Shown here piece by piece: positions 45,028 through 54,641 of a stretch of 64,000 bases of DNA. The translations under genes were made by a program, and so were the position numbers. Each line of letters opens with the position of its first letter. The first letter of the stretch is position 1. Source of the stretch: Bacteroidota bacterium (GTDB lineage Bacteria > Bacteroidota > Bacteroidia > Flavobacteriales_D > Sanyastnellaceae). Below the pieces are notes generated by a model. It was not told the DNA's origin. It saw nothing but the letters and a program-made list of their open reading frames with translations, and did no database searches. The stretch covers positions 270 through 64,269 of the forward strand of contig NVXE01000010.1 of assembly GCA_002746975.1 (NCBI GenBank), read 5' to 3'.

Positions 45028-48000
45028 ATGAATTTTTTAAGTTTTATTCCGCTTTTTTTAGCCCAAACCCAAAGCGATTCCATTTCATGGTACGTATCCG
45101 AAAATTGGTCACCTTCTATGGAATTAACTACAGCATATTCTTGGGACTTGAATGCTCCGGGACCTGGAACTTACAGACTTTGGGGATGTTCAACTTCTCC
45201 TATTCCCGAACTTACTTTAGATATGAGGTGGCGTCAAGATTTAGCGGGATCAAACAATAACCAGTCTAGGTTTTTCATTTCCGAATCGCCTCCTAGCTAT
45301 TATTCCGAAGACGAATCATTACCGGAAGAATCTCTCATTTTTTCTATAGGGCGAAACGGCAGTGATGATCCTTTAGTAATTACTACGCCTCCATCATCTT
45401 CTTCCCAGGAAATAAATTCCGAGTATTTCGATTTTTCCGAACCCTTCGACCTAGATTTTTCCGTTCGACTTAACATCGATTCGTCAACCCTATCACTTCG
45501 AGCTTCTCATCATAACTCCGATTTATCACTACCTATTTTAGAAACATCACTAACTTCGTCAATAGTTAATTTCTCTCCTAAGTGTTTTGGCTTCGAAGCA
45601 ACTTGTACATCATCAAACACTGATGCCTTTTCGTGGGCTGTCAACCAACTGCAAGACTTTTGGGCACCTCTTCCCACTTATAAAATAATCTCACAATCAG
45701 CACTAGACAGTATCAGTATAGAAATATTTTGGAACAGATTGCCCCCGTCCGGAATTACCGTTTTCCCTTCGAGTGTTTCTCTACCTCATCAAACATCTTC
45801 CCCTAATAGCTCATTTCACTCTCAATTACCCCAAATGGTAGACGGAATCCCCAACCGTTTTAGAGTTACTGCTTCAGAAATTGATACTACGATTAATTTG
45901 GTGTTAACTAATCCGAATGAAATCGAATTTAGGGAGTTAACAATTACAGAAGTTTTTGTTGATGCAACTCCTTCTATAGGTCTTCCAGAAGTAGAATGGA
46001 TAGAAGTCCTCAATACTTCCGCTAGGGTGATTGATATTGAAGGGTGTGGGTTCAGTTTCGAAAGTGGAGTCAGTGACTCTGGTCAGGCACAATCTATCAC
46101 TCCTTATAATAGTTGGGACGGTCTTATCTCACCCTATGAGCGATTTCTAATTTGCACATCGCCTTATCCCAGTACAAACAACATTTTCGACCAAGGATAT
46201 TTCGCTTTGGCTTCAGGGTTTTCAAACCTAAGCGATAACGGAATGACCCTAACTATTCTTAGACCTGATGGAACATTAATTGATCAGATATCATATAATA
46301 GAACATGGTGGCATGAGGAATCTCTATCAGCGCGATCTACTAACATCATTCATCCGGGGGGATGTGGCTTGCCAGAAAACTGGCGGCCGTCATACTCATC
46401 ATTTGGAGCAACACCATGGCAGCCTAGTTTTTTAGAAGGTCCCGCTTCGATGTCCTATGTGCCATTAGAAATCACTCCACATCAACGTACTTCTCACAAA
46501 GTAGTGTTCGTTATACAACCATGTATTGACCCTTTGTCAAATATTCAAGCAAGACTTAGTCATGAAGATGAAGCAACAGAATTAATCTTTGAGAACCCAT
46601 ATTGGGTAATGAACCGAATCTCGCCTCTTCCCCGTGGAAAACCCTTGCACATTATCTTAGAAGGAGCTAAGTTGTGTTCGAATGGACAGAACGTAAATGG
46701 AGAGGTGCATGATTGGATTCCAACATTACCACCTAAATGGGGTGATTTGGTGATCTCCGAATTCTTAACAAACCCCGCTCCTGATAGTCCTTGGGGAGAA
46801 TGGATAGAAATAGTTAACATTAGCGGACGAACTATAGATCTTGAGGGTTTACAACTTAACTCTGGCTATTTATTATCTAGTAATATTTTAGAAGCTGATA
46901 GTTTTCTAATCCTTTCACCTGAAAACCTTAGCGTTTGGAGTTCCTTATCTCGTAATTCGGGGACGCTTACCCTGAGCATGGATGACCATTTCATCGACAT
47001 CGTTAATTACTCAAAGTGCTTTCATGATGATAGTGAGAAAGCCGATGGTGGATTTTCTTTAGAAAGGGTAAATTTTCATGCCAAATCTAATGACCCTCAA
47101 AATTGGGTAAGTGGGGTAGGCTTTTTTGGTGGGTCTCCTGGAAAAGAACGAGAACATTCTAATGAGGCGACTATGCCTGTAATTACTAGAGACACCTCCT
47201 TAGTTTGGGGGGATTATAACGGAAAACTCGTCTGGCAATCACCATTTTCAATGGATTCATGTGTATTACAAAGTACAAATTGGATGCCTCAAATTGAGTG
47301 GGACTTTTTTGAAAACGAAACTAATATTGCCGTCTCAAGATTATCTATTATCGAATTATTTGATCTATATGAGAACGAAAACCAAATATTAACGCTTGAT
47401 TGTACAGCTTGGAAAACCATTTCAAGGTCAAGTTCTTCAAGAGTCAATTCTTGGACTATCGAAAGGCCAGACGAATCTTCATCTTTAAACTTTCACCTAA
47501 ATGAACTTTTGAGCAACCCCGATATAGGAGGCTCTAAATTTATTGAAATCGGAAATCTAAGAAACTTTGTTAGTTCTACTAGTGGAGTTCTTTTCTCTAG
47601 TGACGAAAATCCAGTGCCAAATGATTGGTCTGCCTTTACGAATATCAATTGGTGGGTACCTAGTAACGGGCTACTTGCTGTGGCTGAGTGTCCCAACTGG
47701 GTTAAAAATTTAGACGAAAGATCTGTAATCGTCAAAGGAGACATTCCTTCGTTAGCTAAGGGGAGATTACTTCAACTAGCATCATCTATTAACACCGAGG
47801 TTGATTCTTTACGAATTACAAATTCTGAAGAAGGGGTTTCAAAATCACGCCTTGATTTATCAAAAGATATATGGGTAAACACTCCATTAATTGAGGGCGG
47901 TAGTTCCCCGGGAAGGCTTAATTATTCATCCTTAAATGCATTTAATAGTGAGAAAAAAGAGACTGCTTTAACGATATCACCTAAAACTATTGATTTAAAC

Positions 48001-48300
48001 TCTATTTCGTACCATCGGTGGGCACAAATAGAATGGGCTCCACCTAAAGACAGTGGGATTTGGTCGATAAAACTTAAAATATATACACAAGAAGGGACTT
48101 GTATTTCTACTCTAAGTGATGATGATGAAATTGAAAGTCTTGGTGTCTGGATTTTTGAAGGCAGAGACAACGAAGGGAGGGCCGTTTATCCTGGAACCTA
48201 TATAGTTGTATTAGAGGCGGATAATATTGTGTCTAATAATGAATTCGATGCCGAGAAGAAAGTTGTTAGACGTGGACTAATTCAAGTAACAGCGATGTAG
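45028..48300 (+). CDS. Large surface protein with lamin-tail domains
   Basis: A 1090-residue exported protein. A short signal peptide ends near LFLAQ. Lamin-tail domain (LTD) blocks begin at about 303 (ELTITEVFVDAT, EVEWIEVLNTS), 570 (GDLVISEFLTNPAP, EWIEIVNISGR) and 825 (NFHLNELLSNP, SKFIEIGN). The end (IKLKIYTQEGTCISTLS ... GRDNEGRAVYPGTYIVVLEAD) is like the FlgD/CHU-type Ig domain seen at the C-terminus of surface proteins. No clear T9SS FPNP motif. Probably a cell-surface or periplasmic structural protein. It precedes DUF4271 and hemD, an order often kept in this order of bacteria. Confidence 0.75.
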   Translation: MNFLSFIPLFLAQTQSDSISWYVSENWSPSMELTTAYSWDLNAPGPGTYRLWGCSTSPIPELTLDMRWRQDLAGSNNNQSRFFISESPPSYYSEDESLPEESLIFSIGRNGSDDPLVITTPPSSSSQEINSEYFDFSEPFDLDFSVRLNIDSSTLSLRASHHNSDLSLPILETSLTSSIVNFSPKCFGFEATCTSSNTDAFSWAVNQLQDFWAPLPTYKIISQSALDSISIEIFWNRLPPSGITVFPSSVSLPHQTSSPNSSFHSQLPQMVDGIPNRFRVTASEIDTTINLVLTNPNEIEFRELTITEVFVDATPSIGLPEVEWIEVLNTSARVIDIEGCGFSFESGVSDSGQAQSITPYNSWDGLISPYERFLICTSPYPSTNNIFDQGYFALASGFSNLSDNGMTLTILRPDGTLIDQISYNRTWWHEESLSARSTNIIHPGGCGLPENWRPSYSSFGATPWQPSFLEGPASMSYVPLEITPHQRTSHKVVFVIQPCIDPLSNIQARLSHEDEATELIFENPYWVMNRISPLPRGKPLHIILEGAKLCSNGQNVNGEVHDWIPTLPPKWGDLVISEFLTNPAPDSPWGEWIEIVNISGRTIDLEGLQLNSGYLLSSNILEADSFLILSPENLSVWSSLSRNSGTLTLSMDDHFIDIVNYSKCFHDDSEKADGGFSLERVNFHAKSNDPQNWVSGVGFFGGSPGKEREHSNEATMPVITRDTSLVWGDYNGKLVWQSPFSMDSCVLQSTNWMPQIEWDFFENETNIAVSRLSIIELFDLYENENQILTLDCTAWKTISRSSSSRVNSWTIERPDESSSLNFHLNELLSNPDIGGSKFIEIGNLRNFVSSTSGVLFSSDENPVPNDWSAFTNINWWVPSNGLLAVAECPNWVKNLDERSVIVKGDIPSLAKGRLLQLASSINTEVDSLRITNSEEGVSKSRLDLSKDIWVNTPLIEGGSSPGRLNYSSLNAFNSEKKETALTISPKTIDLNSISYHRWAQIEWAPPKDSGIWSIKLKIYTQEGTCISTLSDDDEIESLGVWIFEGRDNEGRAVYPGTYIVVLEADNIVSNNEFDAEKKVVRRGLIQVTAM

Positions 48301-48330
48301 ATTTAATCTTTATTGTCAGACATTAGTCGC

Positions 48331-48996
48331 ATGTTAGAAAGCGTGGCAATAATTCAGTTAGACTCTCCTTCGGTGGTGTTATTAATGTTATCACTTTTGT
48401 CTGGAGTATTGATTGTCTTGCTAAGACATAACTTCACTCGAGAATGGAGTTTAGCAAAATGGACACTAACTGATTTACGAAGGATTCAAAAACGAAGCGC
48501 AGAAGAAGCACCTAGTTATAGTGGGATTATAATCGCACAACTACAAGGCGTGCTAGCAATAACAACTATTGTTTATGGGTGTAGTTTAACATTCGATTTT
48601 AGCTTTACTTCCATAAATAGTCTGTTGTTGGGTTTAGGATTTGGATTTGCCTCACTTGTTATAAGGCTACTAGTATTTTTTTTACTAGGTAGGTTTACAA
48701 TCACACAAAATGTTTCGGTAATTCATAATGCTCTTCAACGTCATATTAGCTCTTGGCTTTCGCTAACAGTAGGAGTACTTGCATTGCTTTTTTCGTTACG
48801 TCCTTATCTATTGACTGTCATGGGGCAAGAGGCATTTCTTATCAGTTGGGGGTTCTGGACGATATACAGAGTTTGGCAGGTAACGGCAACATCAATTAGG
48901 TCGTTATCACGACTTTGGTGGGTAATTGTGTATCTTTGCGCCCTTGAAATTCTTCCGGTGCTATTCATTATTAAGTTAATAATAAGCGTGCTATGA
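48331..48996 (+). CDS. DUF4271 integral membrane protein
   Basis: A 221-residue inner-membrane protein with five or six hydrophobic segments (VVLLMLSLLSGVLIVLL, LLLGLGFGFASLVIRLLVFFLLG, WLSLTVGVLALLFSL, WWVIVYLCALEILPVLFIIKLIISVL). It fits DUF4271, a Bacteroidota family whose gene lies next to hemD. Function unknown. The ATG at 48331 is chosen; a TTG at 48313 would add 6 residues. Its coding sequence contains a TATCTTTG box (48931-48938) just before hemD. Confidence 0.78.
   Translation: MLESVAIIQLDSPSVVLLMLSLLSGVLIVLLRHNFTREWSLAKWTLTDLRRIQKRSAEEAPSYSGIIIAQLQGVLAITTIVYGCSLTFDFSFTSINSLLLGLGFGFASLVIRLLVFFLLGRFTITQNVSVIHNALQRHISSWLSLTVGVLALLFSLRPYLLTVMGQEAFLISWGFWTIYRVWQVTATSIRSLSRLWWVIVYLCALEILPVLFIIKLIISVL
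48931..48938 (+). promoter_or_regulatory. Possible -7 box of hemD-rnpA, inside DUF4271
   Basis: TATCTTTG followed by CGCCC, the strongest -7 consensus form in the window, on the coding strand 79 bases before hemD. No TTG at the right spacing. It may be a chance result of the codons for Tyr-Leu-Cys-Ala. Confidence 0.3.
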
Positions 48997-49017
48997 GGGA
49001 TTGACAACTAAATAACG

Positions 49018-49764
49018 ATGACAAAGAAAATCAAGACTATTCTTATCTCACAGCCCAAACCAACTACGGAAAAGAGTCCGTATTTTGATTTGGCAAAGGA
49101 TATGAAGGTGACTATTGATTTCCGTCCCTTTATCCATGTTGAGGCAATAGATGTAAAAGAATTTAGAACACAGAGAGTAGATCTTTCAGACTACACCGCT
49201 GTGATTTTAACTTCTCGCATGGCTGTGGATCACTATTTTAGAATGGCGGAGGAAACTCGATTTGAGGTGCCAGCGACTATGAAATACTTCTGTATAAGCG
49301 AAAGCACTGCTTACTACCTTCAGAAGTACGTTGTATATAGGAAGAGGAAAATTTTTCACGGTCAGGTGAGACTTCCTGAACTAATGACACTAATAAAGAA
49401 GCACAAGAAAGAGAAATTCCTTCTACCTTGTTCAGACCTTCTTAAGGCGTCTATTCCTGCAGCACTCGATGAACTCGGAGTAAATTATTCTCGTGCTTGC
49501 ATGTATAAAACTGTTTGCTCTGACTTGAGTGACCTAACTGATGTAAAGTACGATTTACTTGTATTCTTCAGCCCTAGTGGGATTGAATCACTACTTAAGA
49601 ATTTCCCTGAATTTGAACAAGGGGAAACAAGAATTGCAACTTTCGGACCTACAACTTCTAAGGCTGCAGAGAACGCTGGACTGAGAATCGACATTAATGC
49701 ACCGACGGCTAAAGCACCTTCGATGACAATGGCGATTGAACATTACATGAAAGGCAAGTCCTAG
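49018..49764 (+). CDS. hemD: Uroporphyrinogen-III synthase (HemD-like)
   Basis: A 248-residue cytoplasmic protein of the two-domain HemD fold, which closes hydroxymethylbilane into uroporphyrinogen III in haem synthesis. The family is poorly conserved; signs are ILISQPKPT at the start, DYTAVILTSRMAVDHYF, LLPCSDLLKASIPAALDELG and DLLVFFSPSGIESLL with the ending ATFGPTTSKAAENAGL. Position between DUF4271 and rnpA is the usual one in Flavobacteriia, which supports the call. Confidence 0.8.
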   Translation: MTKKIKTILISQPKPTTEKSPYFDLAKDMKVTIDFRPFIHVEAIDVKEFRTQRVDLSDYTAVILTSRMAVDHYFRMAEETRFEVPATMKYFCISESTAYYLQKYVVYRKRKIFHGQVRLPELMTLIKKHKKEKFLLPCSDLLKASIPAALDELGVNYSRACMYKTVCSDLSDLTDVKYDLLVFFSPSGIESLLKNFPEFEQGETRIATFGPTTSKAAENAGLRIDINAPTAKAPSMTMAIEHYMKGKS

Positions 49765-49781
49765 AGTTATCTTGTGGCCAA

Positions 49782-50186
49782 ATGGGGCGGCAACTAAATA
49801 CATTTGGCAGAGGTGAGCGCCTTAAAAGCGTGATTGTTTTTGATCGAGCTTTTTCTGAAGGCTCTAAACTCAAAGCATTCCCTATTCTTGTCCGTTATAC
49901 ACACAGTTCTTTTGATGCAGAAGTACCTTATCAGGTTGCAACTACAGTTAGTAAGAGGAAGTTTAAAAGAGCTGTTGACAGAAATCGAATAAAACGTTTA
50001 ATGCGGGAGGCCTGGAGGTTGGAAAAACATCGACTTTTACAGTACTGGACACCTGGAGACCCTCAAAGAGCAATTGTTTTTATATATGTTGGAAAACAAA
50101 TTCCGACATTCGAACAATGTAAGGACAACATTCGAAAGATTGTAAACGTATTAATTGACAGCCCTATTGAAAAGCAGGCAAAATGA
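49782..50186 (+). CDS. rnpA: Ribonuclease P protein component
   Basis: A 134-residue basic protein that helps the RNase P RNA cut tRNA leaders. Typical blocks: FGRGERLKS, PYQVATTVSKRKFKRAVDRNRIKRLMREAWRLEK (RNR motif and central helix) and AIVFIYVGKQIP. Length is normal. In many bacteria rpmH precedes rnpA; here hemD does, as is usual in Flavobacteriia. It overlaps the S41 protease start by 4 bases (ATGA), so the two are translationally coupled. The RNase P RNA gene is not in the window. Confidence 0.93.
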   Translation: MGRQLNTFGRGERLKSVIVFDRAFSEGSKLKAFPILVRYTHSSFDAEVPYQVATTVSKRKFKRAVDRNRIKRLMREAWRLEKHRLLQYWTPGDPQRAIVFIYVGKQIPTFEQCKDNIRKIVNVLIDSPIEKQAK

Positions 50187-51892
50187 AAAAGCAACTTAAA
50201 ATATCTATTATACTCACTCTTACAGTAATCAGTGTAAGTACTATTTCTCTTGTATCTCCTGTCAAGGACGATTATTTCGAGATCTCAAAACAATTAGAAA
50301 TTTTAAATTCTGCCTTTAGAGAATTAAACATTTTTTACGTTGATCCTTTATCGCCAGGTGACCTTATGAAAACTGGAATCGAGGCAATTCTAGAATCTTT
50401 AGACCCCTATACAAGGTATTATCCAGAATCTAAAATGGAGGATGTACGGTTTATGTCTACTGGTGAATATGGCGGCGTGGGACTTTCGCTAAGTGAGCGT
50501 TGGGATGGAACGTTTTTTATCTCTGACATTCAGGAAAACTCTCCAGCTGAAGGAAGTGGTATTAAGTTAGGGGATAATTTGGTAGAGATTAATGGCCAAA
50601 CCATTTCTAACCTAAATATGAAAAAAATAGGGGAACTGATTAAGGGTACTAGTGGCACTAACATCGAGCTTGGGGTAAGCCATGCAAAAGGTAGTGATGT
50701 TGTAACTTTTTCGATAACACGCGAAAAAATCAAACGGCCAGACGTGCCTTATTTTGGTATGATTAGCGATTCTACGGGATATCTTATTTTAAGTAAATTC
50801 ACTCGAACAGCATCAGTAGAAGTTCGAAAAGCCTTAATACAACTTACAGACTCTATGGGAGCAAAACAGATTGTGTTTGACTTACGTGGAAATGGAGGGG
50901 GGTTGTTAAGAGAGGCTGTGAATATTGTCAACTTATTCGTACCTAAAGGACAAGAAGTAGTATCTATGAGGGGGAAAACTCCTGATTGGAATAAAAGTTA
51001 CAGTACTGCTCGGAAGGCACTATTACCCGAAATACCCCTTGTTATCTTAATGGACGACCATAGCGCTTCAGCATCTGAAATAGTTGCGGGAACTTTACAA
51101 GATTTAGATAGAGCCGTTATTATCGGACAAGAGAGTTTCGGGAAGGGGCTTGTTCAACAAACAAAAAAACTAGCATACGGAAGTAGAATAAAAATTACTG
51201 TTGCGAAATACTATACCGCAAGTGGTAGATGTGTTCAGCGGCTTCACTATGAGGATAGAAATTCAGAGGGCAATGCAACTATCCAAGCTGATTCTACATT
51301 AAAAATGTATTACACAAAAAATGGTCGGCCCGTAATTGAGGGTAGAGGCGTAATTCCAGACATCGAAATTATTCCCGAAAGCTTAGGATATGTGGTGGGA
51401 GGCATTATGAATAGCGAACTCATATTTGACTACGTTGTAAGCGCAATAAATAATGCTGAGTTGGATAGTGACTTTTTGAAAGAGCTTGATTCCGAAGGGT
51501 TTGGCATAAGTGATGATCAATGGATGGGGTTTGTTGATTTTCTTAAGCAAGAATTAGACCCCAAATTGCTTTTAAAGACTGATAGAGATTTTCCTTATAA
51601 ATCTAATACGACCACTGTTTTGAAGACATTAGAGGAGACAATGGCGAAGGATGGTTTTCTTGAGGAAAATGAAAAAATTATAGCTGAACTAAAATCTTTA
51701 TTTAATCCAAACCTAGAAGAGGATTTATCTCGTAACGAAGAAATATTACGCGACTTAATTTCTGAAGAAATGATCTTTCACTATAAAAATACTTCAGGTG
51801 TCTTTAAATATAGTCTCCCGAAAGATAAAAATGTCTTATCTGCTATTTCCACTGTTGAGGGTGAGGATTACCTTACTTTATTAGGTTATTAA
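50183..51892 (+). CDS. S41-family C-terminal processing protease (CtpA-like)
   Basis: A 569-residue exported serine protease. N-terminal membrane or signal segment (7-25). PDZ domain about 85-170 (GGVGLSLSERWDGTFFISDIQENSPAEGSGIKLGDNLVEING). The catalytic domain follows, with FDLRGNGGGLL, the Ser nucleophile in DDHSASASEIVAGTL and the general-base Lys in ESFGKGLVQQ. It probably acts in the periplasm on the C-termini of envelope proteins. The C-terminal 150 residues are charged and of unknown fold. Its stop overlaps the start of the next gene by 1 base. Confidence 0.9.
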   Translation: MKKQLKISIILTLTVISVSTISLVSPVKDDYFEISKQLEILNSAFRELNIFYVDPLSPGDLMKTGIEAILESLDPYTRYYPESKMEDVRFMSTGEYGGVGLSLSERWDGTFFISDIQENSPAEGSGIKLGDNLVEINGQTISNLNMKKIGELIKGTSGTNIELGVSHAKGSDVVTFSITREKIKRPDVPYFGMISDSTGYLILSKFTRTASVEVRKALIQLTDSMGAKQIVFDLRGNGGGLLREAVNIVNLFVPKGQEVVSMRGKTPDWNKSYSTARKALLPEIPLVILMDDHSASASEIVAGTLQDLDRAVIIGQESFGKGLVQQTKKLAYGSRIKITVAKYYTASGRCVQRLHYEDRNSEGNATIQADSTLKMYYTKNGRPVIEGRGVIPDIEIIPESLGYVVGGIMNSELIFDYVVSAINNAELDSDFLKELDSEGFGISDDQWMGFVDFLKQELDPKLLLKTDRDFPYKSNTTTVLKTLEETMAKDGFLEENEKIIAELKSLFNPNLEEDLSRNEEILRDLISEEMIFHYKNTSGVFKYSLPKDKNVLSAISTVEGEDYLTLLGY

Positions 51893-53433
51893 TGGATATA
51901 AAAGCAGATAAGGTAATTGAGAAAGTATTAGTTTCTGGATTATTTATTACTGTAGTTTCATTACCGTGGTCTCCTTTTGGGACTAGTATGGGTATGGGGC
52001 TTCTCGGCTGTGCTTGGGTGTTAGCATTGATTCAGGGCAAGCTGATTTTTCCTAAAAACAAAATGTTATGCGGGGCTTTGGCAGGTCTATTTGTATGGCA
52101 TGTAATAGGACTGCTTTGGACAGAAAACTTAGTTGAGGGATTAGCTACTTTACAGATTAAACTTCCGATTCTAATAGTTCCATTAAGTTTAATGACTGTC
52201 CCTTGGAGAAAGGACGTTTGGATGTCGAGGTTACTTTCGAGTTTTGTATTTTCAACTGCGTTAGCTGCTTTGAGCGGACTCCTCCTAGGAGGATTGCGGT
52301 CGTATTTAGGGGCAGACCTTCATCCTAGCGAATGGTCGCCTTTTATTTCGCACATTCGAATGGGGATTCTCCTAGCGATTTCTCAAGGGGGACTCATTAT
52401 TTACTCTCTTCGAGATAGACGATTTATTATCCCTACTATACTGTACGCTGTAATTGCTTGCTCCTTTATTTGGCAAACACAAACAGTTACTGGAGCTGGC
52501 ATGATGGGAGTTGCTATACTTTATGGCTTAACTCACAAACTCGTTAAGGGATCTGTTTATAAGGTGATAATCATCATTTCAGTTGCAACCGCCGCATTAG
52601 CTATAGTCATTTTCGCAACGATTTTTCCAGGAGCACCTCCATCTCATCTTCCTTCTCATACTAGGTGGGGGGCGCCGTATATTCATATGCAGGAAAAGGT
52701 ACTTGAAGAAAATGGGAACAAGGTTTGGAATAATCTTGCTTGGGCTGAAGCCAAACCTGAGTGGAATAAAAGAAGCACATACGATTTCAACGGAAACGAT
52801 GACAGAGGTCAGGAAATCAAGATTACTCTTTCGAGGTATTTAACCTCAATGGGGTTACCGAAAGATGGCTATACAGTACGAAATCTTTCTGATGAAGATG
52901 TTCATTTTATAGAACTAGGTCACTCTTCGATAAATGAGGAAAGTGAGTCCGGTATGTCTTTAAGGATTGATGCACTGAGATACGAAATCGGTAATTGGCT
53001 AGATGGTGGGAATCCGAGTGGAAATTCTGTAACTCAAAGGGTTATTTACTTTAAGACTGGACTTCATATTTTATTTCACAACGATATAAAAACAATACTT
53101 CTAGGAGTCGGTACAGGAGATTTACCCGACGCTTTCTCAGAAGCGTATAAAGAGTTAGATACCAAACTTAAACCTCAGTTCAGACATAGGACTCACAATC
53201 AATACCTAGCCTGGTGGATAGCTGGAGGGGTTTTTGCACTAGTTTTATGGCTTCTCGTTTTGATATTTTCCTGGAAAAGAGATGAGATGTGGTTAGACGT
53301 AGGAAGGCTAACATGGTGGGCTGTTGCTCTTTCATGCATAGCAGAAGACACTCTTGAAACTCAAGCCGGTGTAACATTTGCCGTATTTTCAATAGTATTG
53401 TTTTCGATAAACACAGGCACTTCAAAGAAGTAG
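51892..53433 (+). CDS. O-antigen ligase/polymerase-like membrane protein
   Basis: A 513-residue inner-membrane protein with roughly eleven hydrophobic helices (for example FITVVSLPWSPFGTSMGMGLLGCAWVLALI, VIIIISVATAALAIVIFATIF). A large soluble loop (about 255-390) precedes the Wzy_C motif RHRTHNQYLAWWIAGGVFALVLWLLV, with the His that marks the O-antigen ligase family. It could join O-antigen, exopolysaccharide or other glycans to a carrier; the substrate is unknown. It follows the S41 protease directly, and its end overlaps the glycosyltransferase on the opposite strand by 12 bases. Confidence 0.75.
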   Translation: MDIKADKVIEKVLVSGLFITVVSLPWSPFGTSMGMGLLGCAWVLALIQGKLIFPKNKMLCGALAGLFVWHVIGLLWTENLVEGLATLQIKLPILIVPLSLMTVPWRKDVWMSRLLSSFVFSTALAALSGLLLGGLRSYLGADLHPSEWSPFISHIRMGILLAISQGGLIIYSLRDRRFIIPTILYAVIACSFIWQTQTVTGAGMMGVAILYGLTHKLVKGSVYKVIIIISVATAALAIVIFATIFPGAPPSHLPSHTRWGAPYIHMQEKVLEENGNKVWNNLAWAEAKPEWNKRSTYDFNGNDDRGQEIKITLSRYLTSMGLPKDGYTVRNLSDEDVHFIELGHSSINEESESGMSLRIDALRYEIGNWLDGGNPSGNSVTQRVIYFKTGLHILFHNDIKTILLGVGTGDLPDAFSEAYKELDTKLKPQFRHRTHNQYLAWWIAGGVFALVLWLLVLIFSWKRDEMWLDVGRLTWWAVALSCIAEDTLETQAGVTFAVFSIVLFSINTGTSKK

Positions 53434-54558
53434 ATCCCAATCTTTTTTTTCCGGGAATCTATATGCAGCAGGGTAGTTCAGCTTGTGTATCAACCTAAGA
53501 CCCCTTAAGGCCAAAGGTGTTTTAGAAGAAGGCTTAACCTTAATGACTTTTACAGATTGGAGCTTAGCTTGGGGCTTAGCATTAACCTTTTTGCTGAAAT
53601 TTGTAAACTCAAATGACTCGTCGAGTATCACAATCGCATTAAAAGTATTTGTTCCAATGTCAACGTCAGCTTGACTTACAATAGTTATTCTAGCCTCTTT
53701 ATCGAACCACTTAATCGCATTTGAAACAATATTCGCTTCCTCAGGGCAGGTTGAAGCAATTATTAAAATCTTTTTGAACTGTGATTTATTCATTGCGAGC
53801 AGCCTGCGGTACTTCCAATATGTAGATCGGGCATTCTGAGCTGATAGAATGAGGCCTATTCTTCCATCAAGTAGGCCTAGTTGAAAAAAGGTTTGGCGTA
53901 TATAACGAAACATACTACGCAAAATCGCTTCCATATGAGTTGTATGCCGCCCCTCTTCATGCATAAACCTAGCTCCCATTTCACTATATGTAAATAACTT
54001 CCTTAAGAGCTCAGAAGGCTCTGTAATACTGTAATGAAGGAGGTCCCCTGACAGCTTAGATGTTGAAAACCCAGCTTTTATTTCTACAAATTCATGAACA
54101 TTCCTACCTGACCATAGTCCAAAATCTCTATTGTAGAACCTCATTTTAGTGTCAGGATACCACCCTCCGTGCCTTATCCAAGTGCCACAATAATCGGTGA
54201 TTCTATTAAACGAATAACCCACAATTTTATCAGTTAAAGAGCTTAAATTTTCATCTAGGGTGTAATTATTTCTCCATTCTAGCAATGAACTCCTCAACTC
54301 TTTGCTAAGTACTTCATCTGCATCTAGACTTAATATCCATTGATGTTTTGCACTTTTACAGGCGAAATTTTTCTGCGTTCTATACCCCTTGAATGGATGT
54401 GAAATAACCCTTGCTCCCATTTTTTTACATATCTCCACTGTGTTGTCTGATGATTCAGAGTCAACCACAAGAATTTCATCCGCAACCCCCTCCAAAGCTT
54501 TTATACAACGACCTATTATTCGTTCTTCATTAAATGTAATTATGACCGCTGATATCAT
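53422..54558 (-). CDS. Family 2 glycosyltransferase with extra C-terminal domain
   Basis: A 378-residue protein. Residues 1-240 are a GT-A fold of the WaaE/KdtX type: AVIITFNEERIIGRCIKALEG, EILVVDSESSDNT, the metal site SLDADEVLS and GTWIRHGGWYPDTKMRFYNRD. This group adds sugars to the lipopolysaccharide core or lipid-linked glycans. Residues about 265-378 (FKKILIIASTCPEEANIV ... ITIVSQADVDIG) look like a second Rossmann-type domain that I cannot name. Its neighbour is an O-antigen-ligase-like gene on the other strand, so both may serve surface glycans. Confidence 0.82.
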   Translation of the reverse strand: MISAVIITFNEERIIGRCIKALEGVADEILVVDSESSDNTVEICKKMGARVISHPFKGYRTQKNFACKSAKHQWILSLDADEVLSKELRSSLLEWRNNYTLDENLSSLTDKIVGYSFNRITDYCGTWIRHGGWYPDTKMRFYNRDFGLWSGRNVHEFVEIKAGFSTSKLSGDLLHYSITEPSELLRKLFTYSEMGARFMHEEGRHTTHMEAILRSMFRYIRQTFFQLGLLDGRIGLILSAQNARSTYWKYRRLLAMNKSQFKKILIIASTCPEEANIVSNAIKWFDKEARITIVSQADVDIGTNTFNAIVILDESFEFTNFSKKVNAKPQAKLQSVKVIKVKPSSKTPLALRGLRLIHKLNYPAAYRFPEKKDWDLLL

Positions 54559-54604
54559 AAAGCGAAGTTAGTAGTAACTGTGTGTAATGTGTGGAAAAAG
54601 TAGG

Positions 54605-54635
54605 TTGCTGTATCTCTACGGACAAGTTAGCTTTG
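54605..54635 (+). promoter_or_regulatory. Promoter of purD
   Basis: TTG (54605-54607), 20 bases, then TAGCTTTG (54628-54635), a complete match to the Bacteroidota consensus. The box ends 6 bases before the ATG at 54642. It lies inside the longer GTG-started frame (54591), so the ATG at 54642 is the true start. Confidence 0.7.
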
Positions 54636-54641
54636 TCAAAT

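Noticed and set aside
54591-54641. GTG-started extension of purD
   Set aside because: A complete promoter (TTG, 20 bases, TAGCTTTG) lies inside it, and the family N-terminus begins at 54642.
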